This document shows, one piece after another, positions 1 through 8,113 of a stretch of DNA of 22,089 nucleotides. The stretch comes from Planctomycetaceae bacterium (GTDB lineage: Bacteria > Planctomycetota > Planctomycetia > Planctomycetales > Planctomycetaceae). The stretch is taken from contig DOCI01000105.1 in the NCBI GenBank assembly GCA_003503535.1, positions 46,257 to 68,345 of the forward strand. Direction: 5' to 3'. The translations under genes were made by a program, and so were the position numbers. The stretch's first letter is position 1. Each line of letters starts with the position of its first letter. The notes beneath the pieces are model-generated. The model ran no database searches. It was not told the DNA's origin and saw only the letters and a list, made by a program, of their open reading frames with translations.

Positions 1-363
1 GACGCGGTCCAAAGCAGACATAAAGTCTTCGAGTTCCAGAGGGATATTCAGAAATTCCTGAGCTCCATTCCGCATGGCTTGCAGAATCAACGGGCCATCC
101 TGTGACGAACTGGCGACCAGAATAGAGCAGTTAGGTAATTGCTGATGAATTTTAGCGATCAAATCGAGAGCCGCTTCTCGATTGGCATCGACGGCCACCA
201 ACGCAATGTCGGGAAGCGTCTGCATGGCGACGTCCATGAAGAACTCGTAGCGGGAACATTCCGCTTCAAGCCACACTGTGTCCACACCCAACATCAAATT
301 CTTGAGTTGGGCTCGTGTCACATCGTGCGGGTCGACGACCGCGAGTCGCATAACCCTCTTCAT
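1..363 (-). CDS. cpaE: CpaE/TadZ pilus-assembly protein, N-terminal receiver-like part (cut by window start)
   Basis: This is the first 121 codons of a minus-strand gene that continues beyond base 1. The protein begins MKRVMRLAVVDPHDVTRAQL and folds like a response-regulator receiver: a first strand ending in VVDPHD, an aspartate at D59 (LVAVDAN) where the phospho-acceptor would be, and a last strand EFLNIPLE. The usual Lys-Pro of receivers is Ile-Pro here, so it is an atypical receiver, as is usual for TadZ/CpaE. The rest of the family is a MinD/ParA-like ATPase that localises the Tad secretion machine; that part lies outside the window. AGGAAG stands about ten bases before the ATG. It follows the secretin gene on the same strand with 125 bases between, the normal tad order. 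The identification rests on the domain type plus this context. Confidence 0.82.
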   Translation of the reverse strand, partial: MKRVMRLAVVDPHDVTRAQLKNLMLGVDTVWLEAECSRYEFFMDVAMQTLPDIALVAVDANREAALDLIAKIHQQLPNCSILVASSSQDGPLILQAMRNGAQEFLNIPLELEDFMSALDRV

Positions 364-488
364 AATTCACTCACTTCCTGGGGCAATTCACTAACTGATA
401 TTTGAGCGTGTTGGACTTATGCGTACCTGTCTCTTCAAGGACCAAAGTCTGATCACCATTCACGATAGAAATTCAACTCAAGTTCAGA

Positions 489-2510
489 CTAAGGATTCGG
501 GGCAGATACCTGTGACTCTTGCCCGCTACTTCGCTTTTGAGGAGCGATCAACGCGGGTGGAGCCTGGGTTTCGGACTTGGATTTGTGAACTGCGTATGTT
601 GCGTTCGTTTCGATCATTGGTGATTCATAGCCTTCGGTCAATTGGACATTACTCCGGCCTCGAGCTGGTGCCCAGATATCATCATCGGGGTCCACTTGAG
701 TGGTCGGCATGGCTGGTGGTAATTTTGGTACCGCCGGGATGCTCGAGTCCAGATTCATTGGCTGGGAAGGTTCTCCCGGCATTGGCAATAATGGCATCGG
801 CTCAGCAGAAGTCCCATGAGTTGGAAGTGGCATTGATTCCGGTACATAAGGGGGCGCTTTGTACGATTCCGCAGGTGGCATCAACTCATCACCATTCGGA
901 GGCAGCATTTGATAGGTTGGCTGACCCATCGAGTGGGGCTCCATCATTTCATATCCCCCGTTTGGAGGGCAGTAGCCGCCATGATTATCGTACATCATTG
1001 CTTCCTGTCCGAAGCCTGGAGGAGTCGGTCCACCGTAGTTGGGGACTTCGATGATGCCATGTCGATAGAGTTCACGATCTGTCGGAATGTCGGAGAACGC
1101 TCCGGGGCCACCCTCGGGAACCTGACATGGATCCAGTGGGGCGACGTATTCTGGAGTCACCAGAATGATCAATTCGGTTTCGTTTTCATCGTAACGGACA
1201 CGTCGGAACGCGGCTCCAATTCCGGGAAGTTCACCCAGGAATGGCACTTTATCCGTTTCGGCGGTGTATCTTGTCGCGATCAATCCGCCAATCATCAACG
1301 TTTGGCCAAACTTCATGCGGACTTGAGTATTGGCCCGTCGTGTTGTAATCGCAGGAATGACAGTGCTGTTCAAAGTCGCCGCATTAGCAAAATCTCGTTC
1401 ACTGAATTCAGGAGCAATTTCCAGAATAACCTGCCCCTGTCCCAGAACAATCGGCACGGCTTCGAGCTTGACACCAAATTCACGCCATTCCACTGTAGTT
1501 GTGCCCAGAGCCTGCGGCACGAGAATCGGGAATTCACCACCAGAAAGCAGTGAGGCTGGTCGACCGCTGTCGGCGACCACGGAGGTTTCCACCAGAATTC
1601 TTAACAGACCTTCCTGCTTGAGAGCTTCGAGGAACCCTCGGAAAATTCCACCGGTACCAACAAGTCCAAAGCTGATTGTGGAATCTGACAAACTCGCACC
1701 ACCATGGATCAATGAGTTTCCACCACCTTGATTTAGTGTTACGCTCGATGGGCTTCCCAAGTTACCCGGACTACTCGCGACATATCCACTGCCGGTCAGC
1801 AACGACCAGTTGAAGCCAAGTTTGCGAATTCGGGAGCGTTGAGCTTCCATAATGCGAACCTGCAAACGCACCTGGTTGGCGGCTCCAAATTGCATATGGT
1901 TAATCACTTTAGGATAAAATTCCTCAGCCACTTCCGTAATTTGCGAGATGTGTGAAGGATCTGAAACGACTCCCCGTAAGACGATACTGTCTTTCACTTT
2001 GACAGCGGTGACGGAGGAATCTGGGAAGAAGCGATTGATGTAAGATTGCAGATGCCGCACATCTCCTTCGACAAACACTTCAATTTCGTAAGTCTTGTCG
2101 AATTCATCAACGAGAATCAATGTCGTAACACCTGAAGCGGCGGCTTGAAGTCGGATGCGATGTGGCGTGAGAGCCTGAACCGATAAGATCGCCGGATCAA
2201 ATCCATCCACACGTGTGATCCGACTATCCAGTTCCAGGACTCGAGCAAATCGTTCGGTCAGAATCATTTCGTTGCGATTGGAAACGATATGAAACGTGTT
2301 TCCACGACCATCTTCGGGATAGTCAGATTGTGCTTGAGCGGTCTGAAAGACTCCCAAACAGACGGTTATCGCGACCAGACCACTTTTCAGACCCGTGGAA
2401 CGACCGAATGATTTCTGAAGCAGATTTCCAGCCGACTGGCACAGGGCATTACGCCCTCTGTTCAAGAGGCGGCAGGTCAAATTTCTGGCAGTTGCTGCGA
2501 ACGGTTGCAT
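489..2510 (-). CDS. cpaC: Tad pilus outer-membrane secretin CpaC/RcpA
   Basis: A 673-residue secretin that would form the outer-membrane channel for the Tad/Flp pilus. Residues 43-62 (GLVAITVCLGVFQTAQAQS) look like a signal peptide behind an unusually long basic leader of about 40 residues. Residues 70-150 match the pilus-formation N-terminal domain, 150-210 a BON-like domain (SSVTAVKVKDSIVLRGVV), and 295-456 the secretin core, with SGGEFP (323-328), VPFLGELPGIGAAFR (422-436) and ELIILVTPEYVAPLDP. From about 460 a proline- and methionine-rich tail of some 210 residues follows, making the protein longer than typical CpaC (about 450-550). A shorter start at a later Met is possible, but GGAG sits seven bases before the chosen ATG. 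It lies between cpaB (134 bases upstream) and cpaE (125 bases downstream) on the same strand. Confidence 0.93.
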   Translation of the reverse strand: MQPFAATARNLTCRLLNRGRNALCQSAGNLLQKSFGRSTGLKSGLVAITVCLGVFQTAQAQSDYPEDGRGNTFHIVSNRNEMILTERFARVLELDSRITRVDGFDPAILSVQALTPHRIRLQAAASGVTTLILVDEFDKTYEIEVFVEGDVRHLQSYINRFFPDSSVTAVKVKDSIVLRGVVSDPSHISQITEVAEEFYPKVINHMQFGAANQVRLQVRIMEAQRSRIRKLGFNWSLLTGSGYVASSPGNLGSPSSVTLNQGGGNSLIHGGASLSDSTISFGLVGTGGIFRGFLEALKQEGLLRILVETSVVADSGRPASLLSGGEFPILVPQALGTTTVEWREFGVKLEAVPIVLGQGQVILEIAPEFSERDFANAATLNSTVIPAITTRRANTQVRMKFGQTLMIGGLIATRYTAETDKVPFLGELPGIGAAFRRVRYDENETELIILVTPEYVAPLDPCQVPEGGPGAFSDIPTDRELYRHGIIEVPNYGGPTPPGFGQEAMMYDNHGGYCPPNGGYEMMEPHSMGQPTYQMLPPNGDELMPPAESYKAPPYVPESMPLPTHGTSAEPMPLLPMPGEPSQPMNLDSSIPAVPKLPPAMPTTQVDPDDDIWAPARGRSNVQLTEGYESPMIETNATYAVHKSKSETQAPPALIAPQKRSSGQESQVSAPNP

Positions 2511-2644
2511 CCTTGCACTCCGTTAAACGTTATGTGAAGTTTAGAATTGTTTGAGAGATCTCAAGCGAATCAAAACTCGGTACTTTATGAAATTCTGCCG
2601 CTCAACTTCGTATCGAGTGGCAACGGTTCTCTATGATGGTCGGC

Positions 2645-3931
2645 TTAAAATTCAGTAGGAAATCGAAACTCTTCGGCTTCGGTTTCAGCGGGTTCAAATT
2701 GATCGTGAAACTCAAGAGCTTCCTGATGATCCTGATCTTTAGTTTCAGAAGAACTTCCCATGAACGAGTTCAGCAGATTCTGCAAACCGTTGGGCAGTAC
2801 TCCTGCCTGTTTGGGTTCCTGATGTCGGACAGATGGCTGTTCTGTGGTCAGATCAGGCTCCTCAACCGACATTTCTTTCTGAATGGGTTTCTCAATGATT
2901 TTCTGCGAAACGGGTGCAGGTTCCTGCTCAAATGTTTGATCGATCTGGCCACCAAAATTCGGGCCTGAAGTCATTGATACCGGCAAAGCAACTTCCTGCT
3001 CGATCAATTCTTCGCCTGCATAAATCTGAATCTTCCACATATTGCTCGGCTTGGGTTCTTCGACTGGTTTGTCGACCGGTTTTGGAGCAGGTTTAGGTTT
3101 TGCTTCGGCCATTTGTCCACTCAGGAAATTCTTGAAGGCCTGAGCTGCACTTTGAGGTTCCTGCTTTTCCTTGTCTTCTTTCTTCTCGACGACCAGATCC
3201 TGTTCCTGCATCATGCCCGACTTCAATTCGGTAATCAGGGTCTGGATTTCTTCCGGGCTCTGGGTGATTTCACTGTCTTCTTTGCTACGCATAATCGGAA
3301 TCAATTCGCCACGTGTATTGGCAAGCTGAACCAGTTTGGATTGTTCTGGTGTGACCAGGAACGAAATGTTCTTCGCTTTAATCTCTTTGGATTCGCCGGC
3401 TTCCAGATTTCGAATTGAATCGGAAGCGAAAACTTCAATGTATTCCAGCAAAGTTGCCGTTTTCGTGATTAATAATCCACTGGCATTTCTCACACTGTAT
3501 GAAATCTGCAGATCGACTCGATCTCCCGGCTGGATTAAACCACTGTGAGTCTTTGTGTCGTTCACTTGAATTGAAATCGTTCTCATTCCCATGGGAATAC
3601 TGGCTGATGCGGCAATCTCTCCACGCCCCCCCAGTTTCGATCCGCGAATGATGTCACCTGCTGTCACAGGCACAAGTAATCCACGATCGTGATAATCTTC
3701 CTTTGTCAGAATGGCATCAGCCGGGACAACATTCGTTGGGTATTCCTTGAACTCACAATTGTGTTCACTCAGCAAAACGCCGGGCGAAATATCCATAGAA
3801 GCCACCAGCACTTTGACTGGGACGTCGGCATTCTCGTTGGATTTTTGTGCGATCATTTGCTGGACACCCATCATGGCAATCAGGCCGCATGCGACCGCAA
3901 ATGCCAGGACGACAACGGTTTTCATCTTCAT
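2645..3931 (-). CDS. cpaB: Flp pilus assembly protein CpaB/RcpC
   Basis: A 428-residue periplasmic or inner-membrane-anchored protein of the Tad system. Residues 4-28 form one membrane helix or uncleaved signal. Residues 37-100 are an SAF domain (VKVLVASMDISPGVLL...RGSKLGG). Residues about 108-216 are the RcpC/CpaB domain (MRTISIQVNDTKTHSGLIQPGDRVDL, here given as a span of key residues around 117-140, and SFLVTPEQSKLVQLAN). The C-terminal half is rich in Pro, Glu and Lys, low in complexity, with a short conserved-looking strand MWKIQIYAGEELIEQEVALP. An in-frame ATG lies nine codons further upstream, but GAGGGG is seven bases before the ATG at 3931 and lies inside that extension, so 3931 is preferred. 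In this family CpaB partners the secretin, and the secretin gene is next downstream. Confidence 0.9.
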   Translation of the reverse strand: MKMKTVVVLAFAVACGLIAMMGVQQMIAQKSNENADVPVKVLVASMDISPGVLLSEHNCEFKEYPTNVVPADAILTKEDYHDRGLLVPVTAGDIIRGSKLGGRGEIAASASIPMGMRTISIQVNDTKTHSGLIQPGDRVDLQISYSVRNASGLLITKTATLLEYIEVFASDSIRNLEAGESKEIKAKNISFLVTPEQSKLVQLANTRGELIPIMRSKEDSEITQSPEEIQTLITELKSGMMQEQDLVVEKKEDKEKQEPQSAAQAFKNFLSGQMAEAKPKPAPKPVDKPVEEPKPSNMWKIQIYAGEELIEQEVALPVSMTSGPNFGGQIDQTFEQEPAPVSQKIIEKPIQKEMSVEEPDLTTEQPSVRHQEPKQAGVLPNGLQNLLNSFMGSSSETKDQDHQEALEFHDQFEPAETEAEEFRFPTEF

Positions 3932-4197
3932 GGTTATCCCCTCGATCAGCCTTAACAAAGGATCATCGACCTGTTCAGGTGACGATCAAATAGACCGAGA
4001 AGAGGCGCGAAACGGAGTCCGCTGTGTCTCTTCATCGGCAGTCGATTGTAAAACTCTTCACTTTATGACGGATGTATTAACTCGATTGGTCGTGACGGAT
4101 ATCCGATGGGCCGTCATGAATCACCCGAACATCCCCCGCTACTCAATTCACGCATTTTAACTTGTGCAGGGGCTTCTCCTCGGAATCCATCCCGTAG

Positions 4198-4216
4198 GAC
4201 AGGCTTCCAGCCTGTC
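4198..4216 (+). repeat. Dispersed palindrome, copy 1
   Basis: GACAGGCT-tcc-AGCCTGTC is a perfect eight-base stem with a three-base loop, flanked on the left by cgtAG. Its reverse complement ends ...GCCTGTCCTACGGG, the same right flank as copies 2 and 3, so this is one repeat family and not a chance palindrome. Copy 1 is in the opposite orientation to copy 2 some 45 bases away, like a paired REP/BIME unit. Similar palindromes are frequent between planctomycete genes (from memory). Confidence 0.75.
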
Positions 4217-4262
4217 AGCTCCAATTTTTGACGCAAACATGTTAATTTCAACTCGCTTGAAA

Positions 4263-4281
4263 GACAGGCAAGATGCCTGTC
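4263..4281 (-). repeat. Dispersed palindrome, copy 2
   Basis: GACAGGCA-aga-TGCCTGTC, a perfect eight-base stem with a three-base loop, followed by CTGCGA. It shares the core GACAGGC(A/T)NNN(T/A)GCCTGTC with copies 1 and 3 and faces copy 1. Confidence 0.75.
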
Positions 4282-4398
4282 CTGCGATGAGTCTTCTCTC
4301 TCATAATGATTTGCCATATTCGGCAGGAGCAAACATAGTGTCTTACTCCCGTTTGATGCCCATGCGACTGCACAAACCATTTGCAATGGTCCAATGGA

Positions 4399-4947
4399 TT
4401 AAATCATGCCGGCATAGAAGAAGTAGGCGATTGAGCCGATGCAGATCGGAATTCCGTAAGGCAGCAGCAGCATCTGTGGTTTTCGCTCGGAGGCGATTTT
4501 GTACAGTTCGCTTGGCTTACGGACAACGAAAAACTCGAACACAATCATCAGGAAGTTGTTGTAATGTTTTTCCCAGCTGCGACGGTACAGGACCATAATC
4601 ACAGCCATAATCGCACCCACGATGACGGAAACGCAGAACGCGTACCAGGTCACTGTCGCACCCAGCCAGGCACCAATGCCAGCCATCAGTTTGACGTCTC
4701 CAGCTCCCATTCCGCCAACCGCATACAATGGCAGCAGTGTAAGCAGACCCACAGTCATACCCCACAAGCCATCCCCCAGGCCAATCCAGCCGGCCATATA
4801 AGTGGAGTAAATCAAACCACTCAGGACCATCGGAAATGTAATCCAGTTGGGAACGCGTAATTCTTTGCCATCAATCCAGGCAGCGACAATCAGTACGACC
4901 GCAACCAGTTTGACGTGCCAGTTTTCCAGTAAAAATTGCCAATCCAT
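4399..4947 (-). CDS. cpaA: Tad prepilin peptidase TadV/CpaA (A24 aspartic protease)
   Basis: A 182-residue integral membrane protease of the type IV prepilin peptidase family in its short form, without the N-methylase domain, as expected for TadV/CpaA. Two catalytic aspartates are visible: D26 in AAWIDGKELRVPN and D84 in GGMGAGDVKLMAG, the family GxGD signature. About five to six hydrophobic segments span the chain. It would cleave the leader of Flp pilins and TadE/F pseudopilins at the inner face of the cytoplasmic membrane. The start at 4947 is supported by GAAAGG eight bases upstream. It is the first tad gene in this minus-strand series. No flp pilin gene lies on either side, which is unusual. 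Confidence 0.92.
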   Translation of the reverse strand: MDWQFLLENWHVKLVAVVLIVAAWIDGKELRVPNWITFPMVLSGLIYSTYMAGWIGLGDGLWGMTVGLLTLLPLYAVGGMGAGDVKLMAGIGAWLGATVTWYAFCVSVIVGAIMAVIMVLYRRSWEKHYNNFLMIVFEFFVVRKPSELYKIASERKPQMLLLPYGIPICIGSIAYFFYAGMI

Positions 4948-5244
4948 GTCTCGAACCTTTCAGCCAATATCGTGAGGGGGTATTTATTGGTTGATGCCAT
5001 GCGGCTTCTCCCGTCGATCCGTTCCTTCTCCTGAAGGTCTCGTCTGATGAACAAAACGAGAAGACCGCTATCGGAAACATAGGTCGAGTTTTCCGGACAT
5101 GTCGGAAATTTTTGGATTTGTGGCCAAAAAACCACACGCGCTATCTACCGTCGAGTAGATTCGATTCAATTCCAGCCTCTCCAAAGTCAAAGCGATACCG
5201 GTTGTAACAATTCGTCGTGTTGTTGCTTCCAGTTACAAATCAAA
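4948..5244. other. Intergenic region upstream of the tad peptidase gene
   Basis: No gene is seen; the minus-strand open frames here share no family features and overlap the peptidase start. The region must hold the promoter of the peptidase gene unless transcription enters from elsewhere. A near-palindrome at 5090-5108 (TTTCC-GGACATGTC-GGAAA, centre GACATGTC) is about 145 bases upstream of the peptidase start and could be a regulator site. No convincing sigma-70 or sigma-54 promoter was found. Confidence 0.4.
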
Positions 5245-5280
5245 AAAGCGAGTGCTCTCACAATGGAGAACACTCGCTTT
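5242..5280 (-). terminator. Intrinsic terminator of the peroxidase gene
   Basis: On the minus strand AAAGCGAGTG pairs perfectly with CACTCGCTTT, with an inner GAGA/TCTC... extension and a six-base loop, and is followed by TTTTTTG. It lies about 75 bases after the peroxidase stop codon. The symmetric A/T ends could let it also stop transcription on the plus strand, but no plus-strand gene precedes it. Confidence 0.88.
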
Positions 5281-5302
5281 GTCGTAAGTGATTCATTTGC
5301 AA

Positions 5303-5321
5303 GACAAGCAGGTTGCCTGTC
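5303..5321 (-). repeat. Dispersed palindrome, copy 3
   Basis: GACAAGCA-ggt-TGCCTGTC, with one mismatched pair in the eight-base stem, followed by CTACCG. It belongs to the same family as the repeats at 4198-4216 and 4263-4281 and lies between the peroxidase stop and its terminator, so it would be transcribed in the 3' untranslated part of that mRNA. Confidence 0.65.
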
Positions 5322-5356
5322 CTACCGAGATTCATTCCTGGTTCAGATTCTTCTGT

Positions 5357-7819
5357 TTATGTATGTTGAAACAGGTTCTTCAACATTGCCGCTCCCAGTT
5401 TCTCAAACCGCTCAAGCATTTGTGAAGAAGGCTGTTGGGAACTGGTCGTTTGACTTTTCTTCTCTTTATTCTTCGTGTCATTATTCATCACATTATTATT
5501 CGATGGCACGACTGAACCAACTCGATCAATATTCGGATTGGGATGATTCTTTTTCGCGGGTTTGCGATCATCCTGTTGAATGCGATCGTTTCCGGGACCT
5601 CCTTTAATCCGGTCATGTCCTTCACCCCCCGACAGGAAGTCATTTCCGCTTCCCCCATCGATCCGATCGTTCCCGGCGAGCCCGAAAATTCGATCGTTTC
5701 CTTTCTGACCAAAGAGTTGATCGTTTCCAGCACTGCCAACAATATGATCATTGCCATGACCGCCATAAATATTCAATGTCACATTCAATTCCCTGCCACC
5801 AGCTGAAATGCGATCATTCCCTTTACTGCCCAGGACATTCAATTTCTCAAAGCCTGCATACTTCAAACTCTGTCCATTTACCTCGACTTGATCGGATTGA
5901 ATTTCAATACGATCATTCCGTTTTGTCCCAGAGACGGAGAGCGAGTCGCCGACCCCATGGCCCCCCCAGGCAACAACTCCATCGGCAACCTGTTTCTGGT
6001 TCACGCTATTATCGATAAAGATCCGATCCTGCTGACCATCCCGGCCAACGATAATAATCTGTTCGACGGTTTCAGCAGATTGACTGGCGAGCACTCTTCG
6101 GGAAAAACGATCCATGATTTCCACATCGCCTCGATCGACCCGCACGTGCAGCGAATACTGCTGGCCGTTGTCGGGAACTTTGAAATACAGGACTGAGGGA
6201 TCATAGAATACATTGGACTGCAAATTTTCAACATTCGAGTTACGTTCAATGACATCTGCCAGAGTGGTCTGTTCAACCCGCTTGAGAGCCTGACCACCGA
6301 GTAGATTTTGATACCAGAAGCGATCCCCATCACGAAGTCGAGTGAACTGATCAACGAGCACGACTTGCATTAACTCGCCAACACTCGAACCCGAAACATG
6401 ATCCTCGGCCAGCATCCCCACCCAGACATCGATTTCGTCTACTGAATCGTAAACCGACATCAAAGCGGCAACGACATCGGGATTGGAGGAAATCTCTTCA
6501 AAGCTGGTCACTGCACTCAGGCCAAAATCGACGCGTGTCTGATTGTAATCCGCCAGTCCGTGGTCGCGGCCCCGCTGAATATTCAAAGAGGCCAGGTCGA
6601 ATCCACCCGAGCCCGGAGGGCCGAACAGAAAATTACGGACATCATCGATGACAAAATTATCCAACTCCTGAGCAAGCTGTGCTCCGGCTCCCTGCAGCAG
6701 GGAATCAATTCCGGTTGCCACCAATTGATCGGTACGGAAAAATGCATTCTGTAAGGCGATGTTTCCTTCATCGGCAACACTGCCATCGCTGTTCAGTCGC
6801 AACAGTTCTGGTGATAGCAGGCTATGTCCCAGACGATAGGCAGCTGTTGAGAAGACATTGGCAATTCCAGGATTCACACTGGCATCGTAACCCGAATAGT
6901 CATCAATCGCTCCTTGACCAAGTAACGCGGGAAGGAATTCGTTGTAAGTAATGGCTTGCAATTCAGCTCTTACGATACTGCGTGCCTGCTGATAAATTTC
7001 TTCATCGTTCCAGTCGGGGTGTTGCTGAGCGAGTTCGTCGGCAATGCGATTGTGCTCTCGGACCCAGATTGTTTGTATGGAGGTCAGAGCGAGATTTTCA
7101 TTCGCACGAACATCTCCCGCCAGAAACAAGCTGGCGGATGTCCCACCCGCATTCGGCAAGCCTGCTTCGTTGAAAGGGAGTAAATCGCCATCGCTGGTTT
7201 TCAGTTTTCCGTCGGAAAACGTTCGTAACTCAGCCGCCCGTTCTTCATCGGAACCATAGATGACCGAACCATCCAGAAACGCGGTGATACTATTGGTTTG
7301 CTGACGGGGGTTACCGCTGTCGGTTCCGGTGGTTTCATCAAACTGGGAACGAGTTAATTCAATCAGTTCAGTTCCCGAACCATCAGGGTCAAAATACGGA
7401 TCTCCAGTTGGTACTGCAATATTAGCCTGTTCTCCCAGCTCCCCTCCATCTGTCAGGTCGATGTCGTGATCGATGAACTGGCCCCAGATCCAGATGTAAT
7501 CGGTCAGGTGGCGATCATTCGTGATGGATTCGGTCTGACTGACTACCGCATTACTCACTTCACGTGCACTGGCTCGCTCACCTCCAGCTAGGCTGGAAAT
7601 ACCATCACTATATTCAGGTGTGGTCAACCGCAGTAACTGTTCGCCAACACTGCCGAGTTCGGGATTGATCAGATTATTTCCCGTGCCATCGATATTTGCG
7701 ATTTCAATCATTGGACTACCACTTAAAAGCACGCGCTGTTCGCACGATTCAATGGTATTGTTTCGTGCAATAGTATTTCGACGACGTTGGCAGCGCGCAG
7801 ACTGATTCCAGGGTGACAT
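5357..7819 (-). CDS. Secreted animal-type heme peroxidase fused to RTX calcium-binding repeats
   Basis: An 820-residue protein. Residues 24-34 (ESCEQRVLLSG) resemble the LEPR-XLL motif at the N-terminus of many large planctomycete exported proteins; there is no classical signal peptide. Residues about 45-540 are an animal (peroxidasin/myeloperoxidase-like) heme peroxidase. Distal Gln114/His118 with heme-linked Asp117 and calcium-ligand Asp119 lie in WGQFIDHD. Catalytic Arg238 and heme-ester Glu241 lie in GDVRANEN, where the MPO methionine is Asn242. Proximal His332 is in YRLGHSLL and Asn413 in LNIQRGRDHGL. After a beta-rich linker, residues about 664-748 hold eight or nine RTX nonapeptides (GGxGNDxI type). 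A Lys/Asn/Ser-rich linker and an amphipathic C-terminal helix follow. The likely role is an extracellular oxidase of halides or phenols, possibly type I-secreted. GGAG lies seven bases before the ATG. The gene is monocistronic with its own terminator. Confidence 0.93.
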   Translation of the reverse strand: MSPWNQSARCQRRRNTIARNNTIESCEQRVLLSGSPMIEIANIDGTGNNLINPELGSVGEQLLRLTTPEYSDGISSLAGGERASAREVSNAVVSQTESITNDRHLTDYIWIWGQFIDHDIDLTDGGELGEQANIAVPTGDPYFDPDGSGTELIELTRSQFDETTGTDSGNPRQQTNSITAFLDGSVIYGSDEERAAELRTFSDGKLKTSDGDLLPFNEAGLPNAGGTSASLFLAGDVRANENLALTSIQTIWVREHNRIADELAQQHPDWNDEEIYQQARSIVRAELQAITYNEFLPALLGQGAIDDYSGYDASVNPGIANVFSTAAYRLGHSLLSPELLRLNSDGSVADEGNIALQNAFFRTDQLVATGIDSLLQGAGAQLAQELDNFVIDDVRNFLFGPPGSGGFDLASLNIQRGRDHGLADYNQTRVDFGLSAVTSFEEISSNPDVVAALMSVYDSVDEIDVWVGMLAEDHVSGSSVGELMQVVLVDQFTRLRDGDRFWYQNLLGGQALKRVEQTTLADVIERNSNVENLQSNVFYDPSVLYFKVPDNGQQYSLHVRVDRGDVEIMDRFSRRVLASQSAETVEQIIIVGRDGQQDRIFIDNSVNQKQVADGVVAWGGHGVGDSLSVSGTKRNDRIEIQSDQVEVNGQSLKYAGFEKLNVLGSKGNDRISAGGRELNVTLNIYGGHGNDHIVGSAGNDQLFGQKGNDRIFGLAGNDRIDGGSGNDFLSGGEGHDRIKGGPGNDRIQQDDRKPAKKNHPNPNIDRVGSVVPSNNNVMNNDTKNKEKKSQTTSSQQPSSQMLERFEKLGAAMLKNLFQHT

Positions 7820-8113
7820 AATGAGACTCCGTAAGCCCGCTATTTGAGTGTGAAGTCATGGGAAGTTGACTTCAGAGAAAGGCAGTAACCATGAGTCTTT
7901 AAACGATCATTCAACGAATGAATCCACAATTCCTTACCCTTTTTTTTGTAAAAATCAAAACGGGACTGTTTTGATTGGAAAGGAATCCTGTTTAAAAATC
8001 TTCCGATCAAAATTTGTCTCTCTGTTCGTCAAGCGAACAATAGAGACTTCAGGGGACAACAAAACTGGCGATTTCCTCGGAAAACTTGCGGAACAGTGAG
8101 GAAATGCAGTTTA
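7820..8113. promoter_or_regulatory. Divergent intergenic region between peroxidase and DnaA-like genes, with two stem-loops
   Basis: This 294-base region must hold the promoters of both divergent genes. It has a pyrimidine run (about 7938-7948), a perfect nine-base inverted repeat AATCAAAAC-gggact-GTTTTGATT (7953-7976), and a hairpin at 8016-8047 (GTCTCT...TGTTCG-tcaag-CGAACA...AGAGAC). A 77-codon TTG-started frame at 7866-8099 overlaps the downstream gene by four bases but looks unlike a protein. No consensus DnaA box is present; the nearest (GAATCCACA, near 7918) is poor. Confidence 0.45.

Larger units (their letters stand above)
3932..4398. other. Intergenic stretch upstream of cpaB with dispersed palindromes and TGACGG motifs
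   Basis: No convincing gene is present. A 90-codon minus-strand reading frame at 4114-4386 runs through both palindromic repeats (its LTGWKPVLRDG is simply a translation of the repeat) and is not believed. The stretch holds two palindromes (4198-4216 and 4263-4281) in opposite orientation. It also has two direct copies of TGACGGAT (4066-4073 and 4093-4100) and an inverted CCGTCA (4111-4116), which could be regulator sites upstream of cpaB. The gap interrupts the otherwise compact tad gene order, so cpaB probably has its own promoter here; no clear -35/-10 pair was found. Confidence 0.6.

Noticed and set aside
419..1054. Plus-strand open frame of 211 codons
   Set aside because: It lies antisense over the secretin gene, and its protein looks like a shadow of the low-complexity tail.
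4114..4386. Minus-strand frame of 90 codons between cpaB and the peptidase
   Set aside because: It is composed largely of the two palindromic repeats, and has no family features.
7910..7930. DnaA box or replication origin
   Set aside because: Only a poor match to the nine-base box and no cluster of boxes or AT-rich unwinding element with it.
7866..8099. 77-codon frame overlapping the DnaA-like gene start by four bases
   Set aside because: TTG start, no good ribosome-binding site and unlikely composition; the overlap is probably chance.
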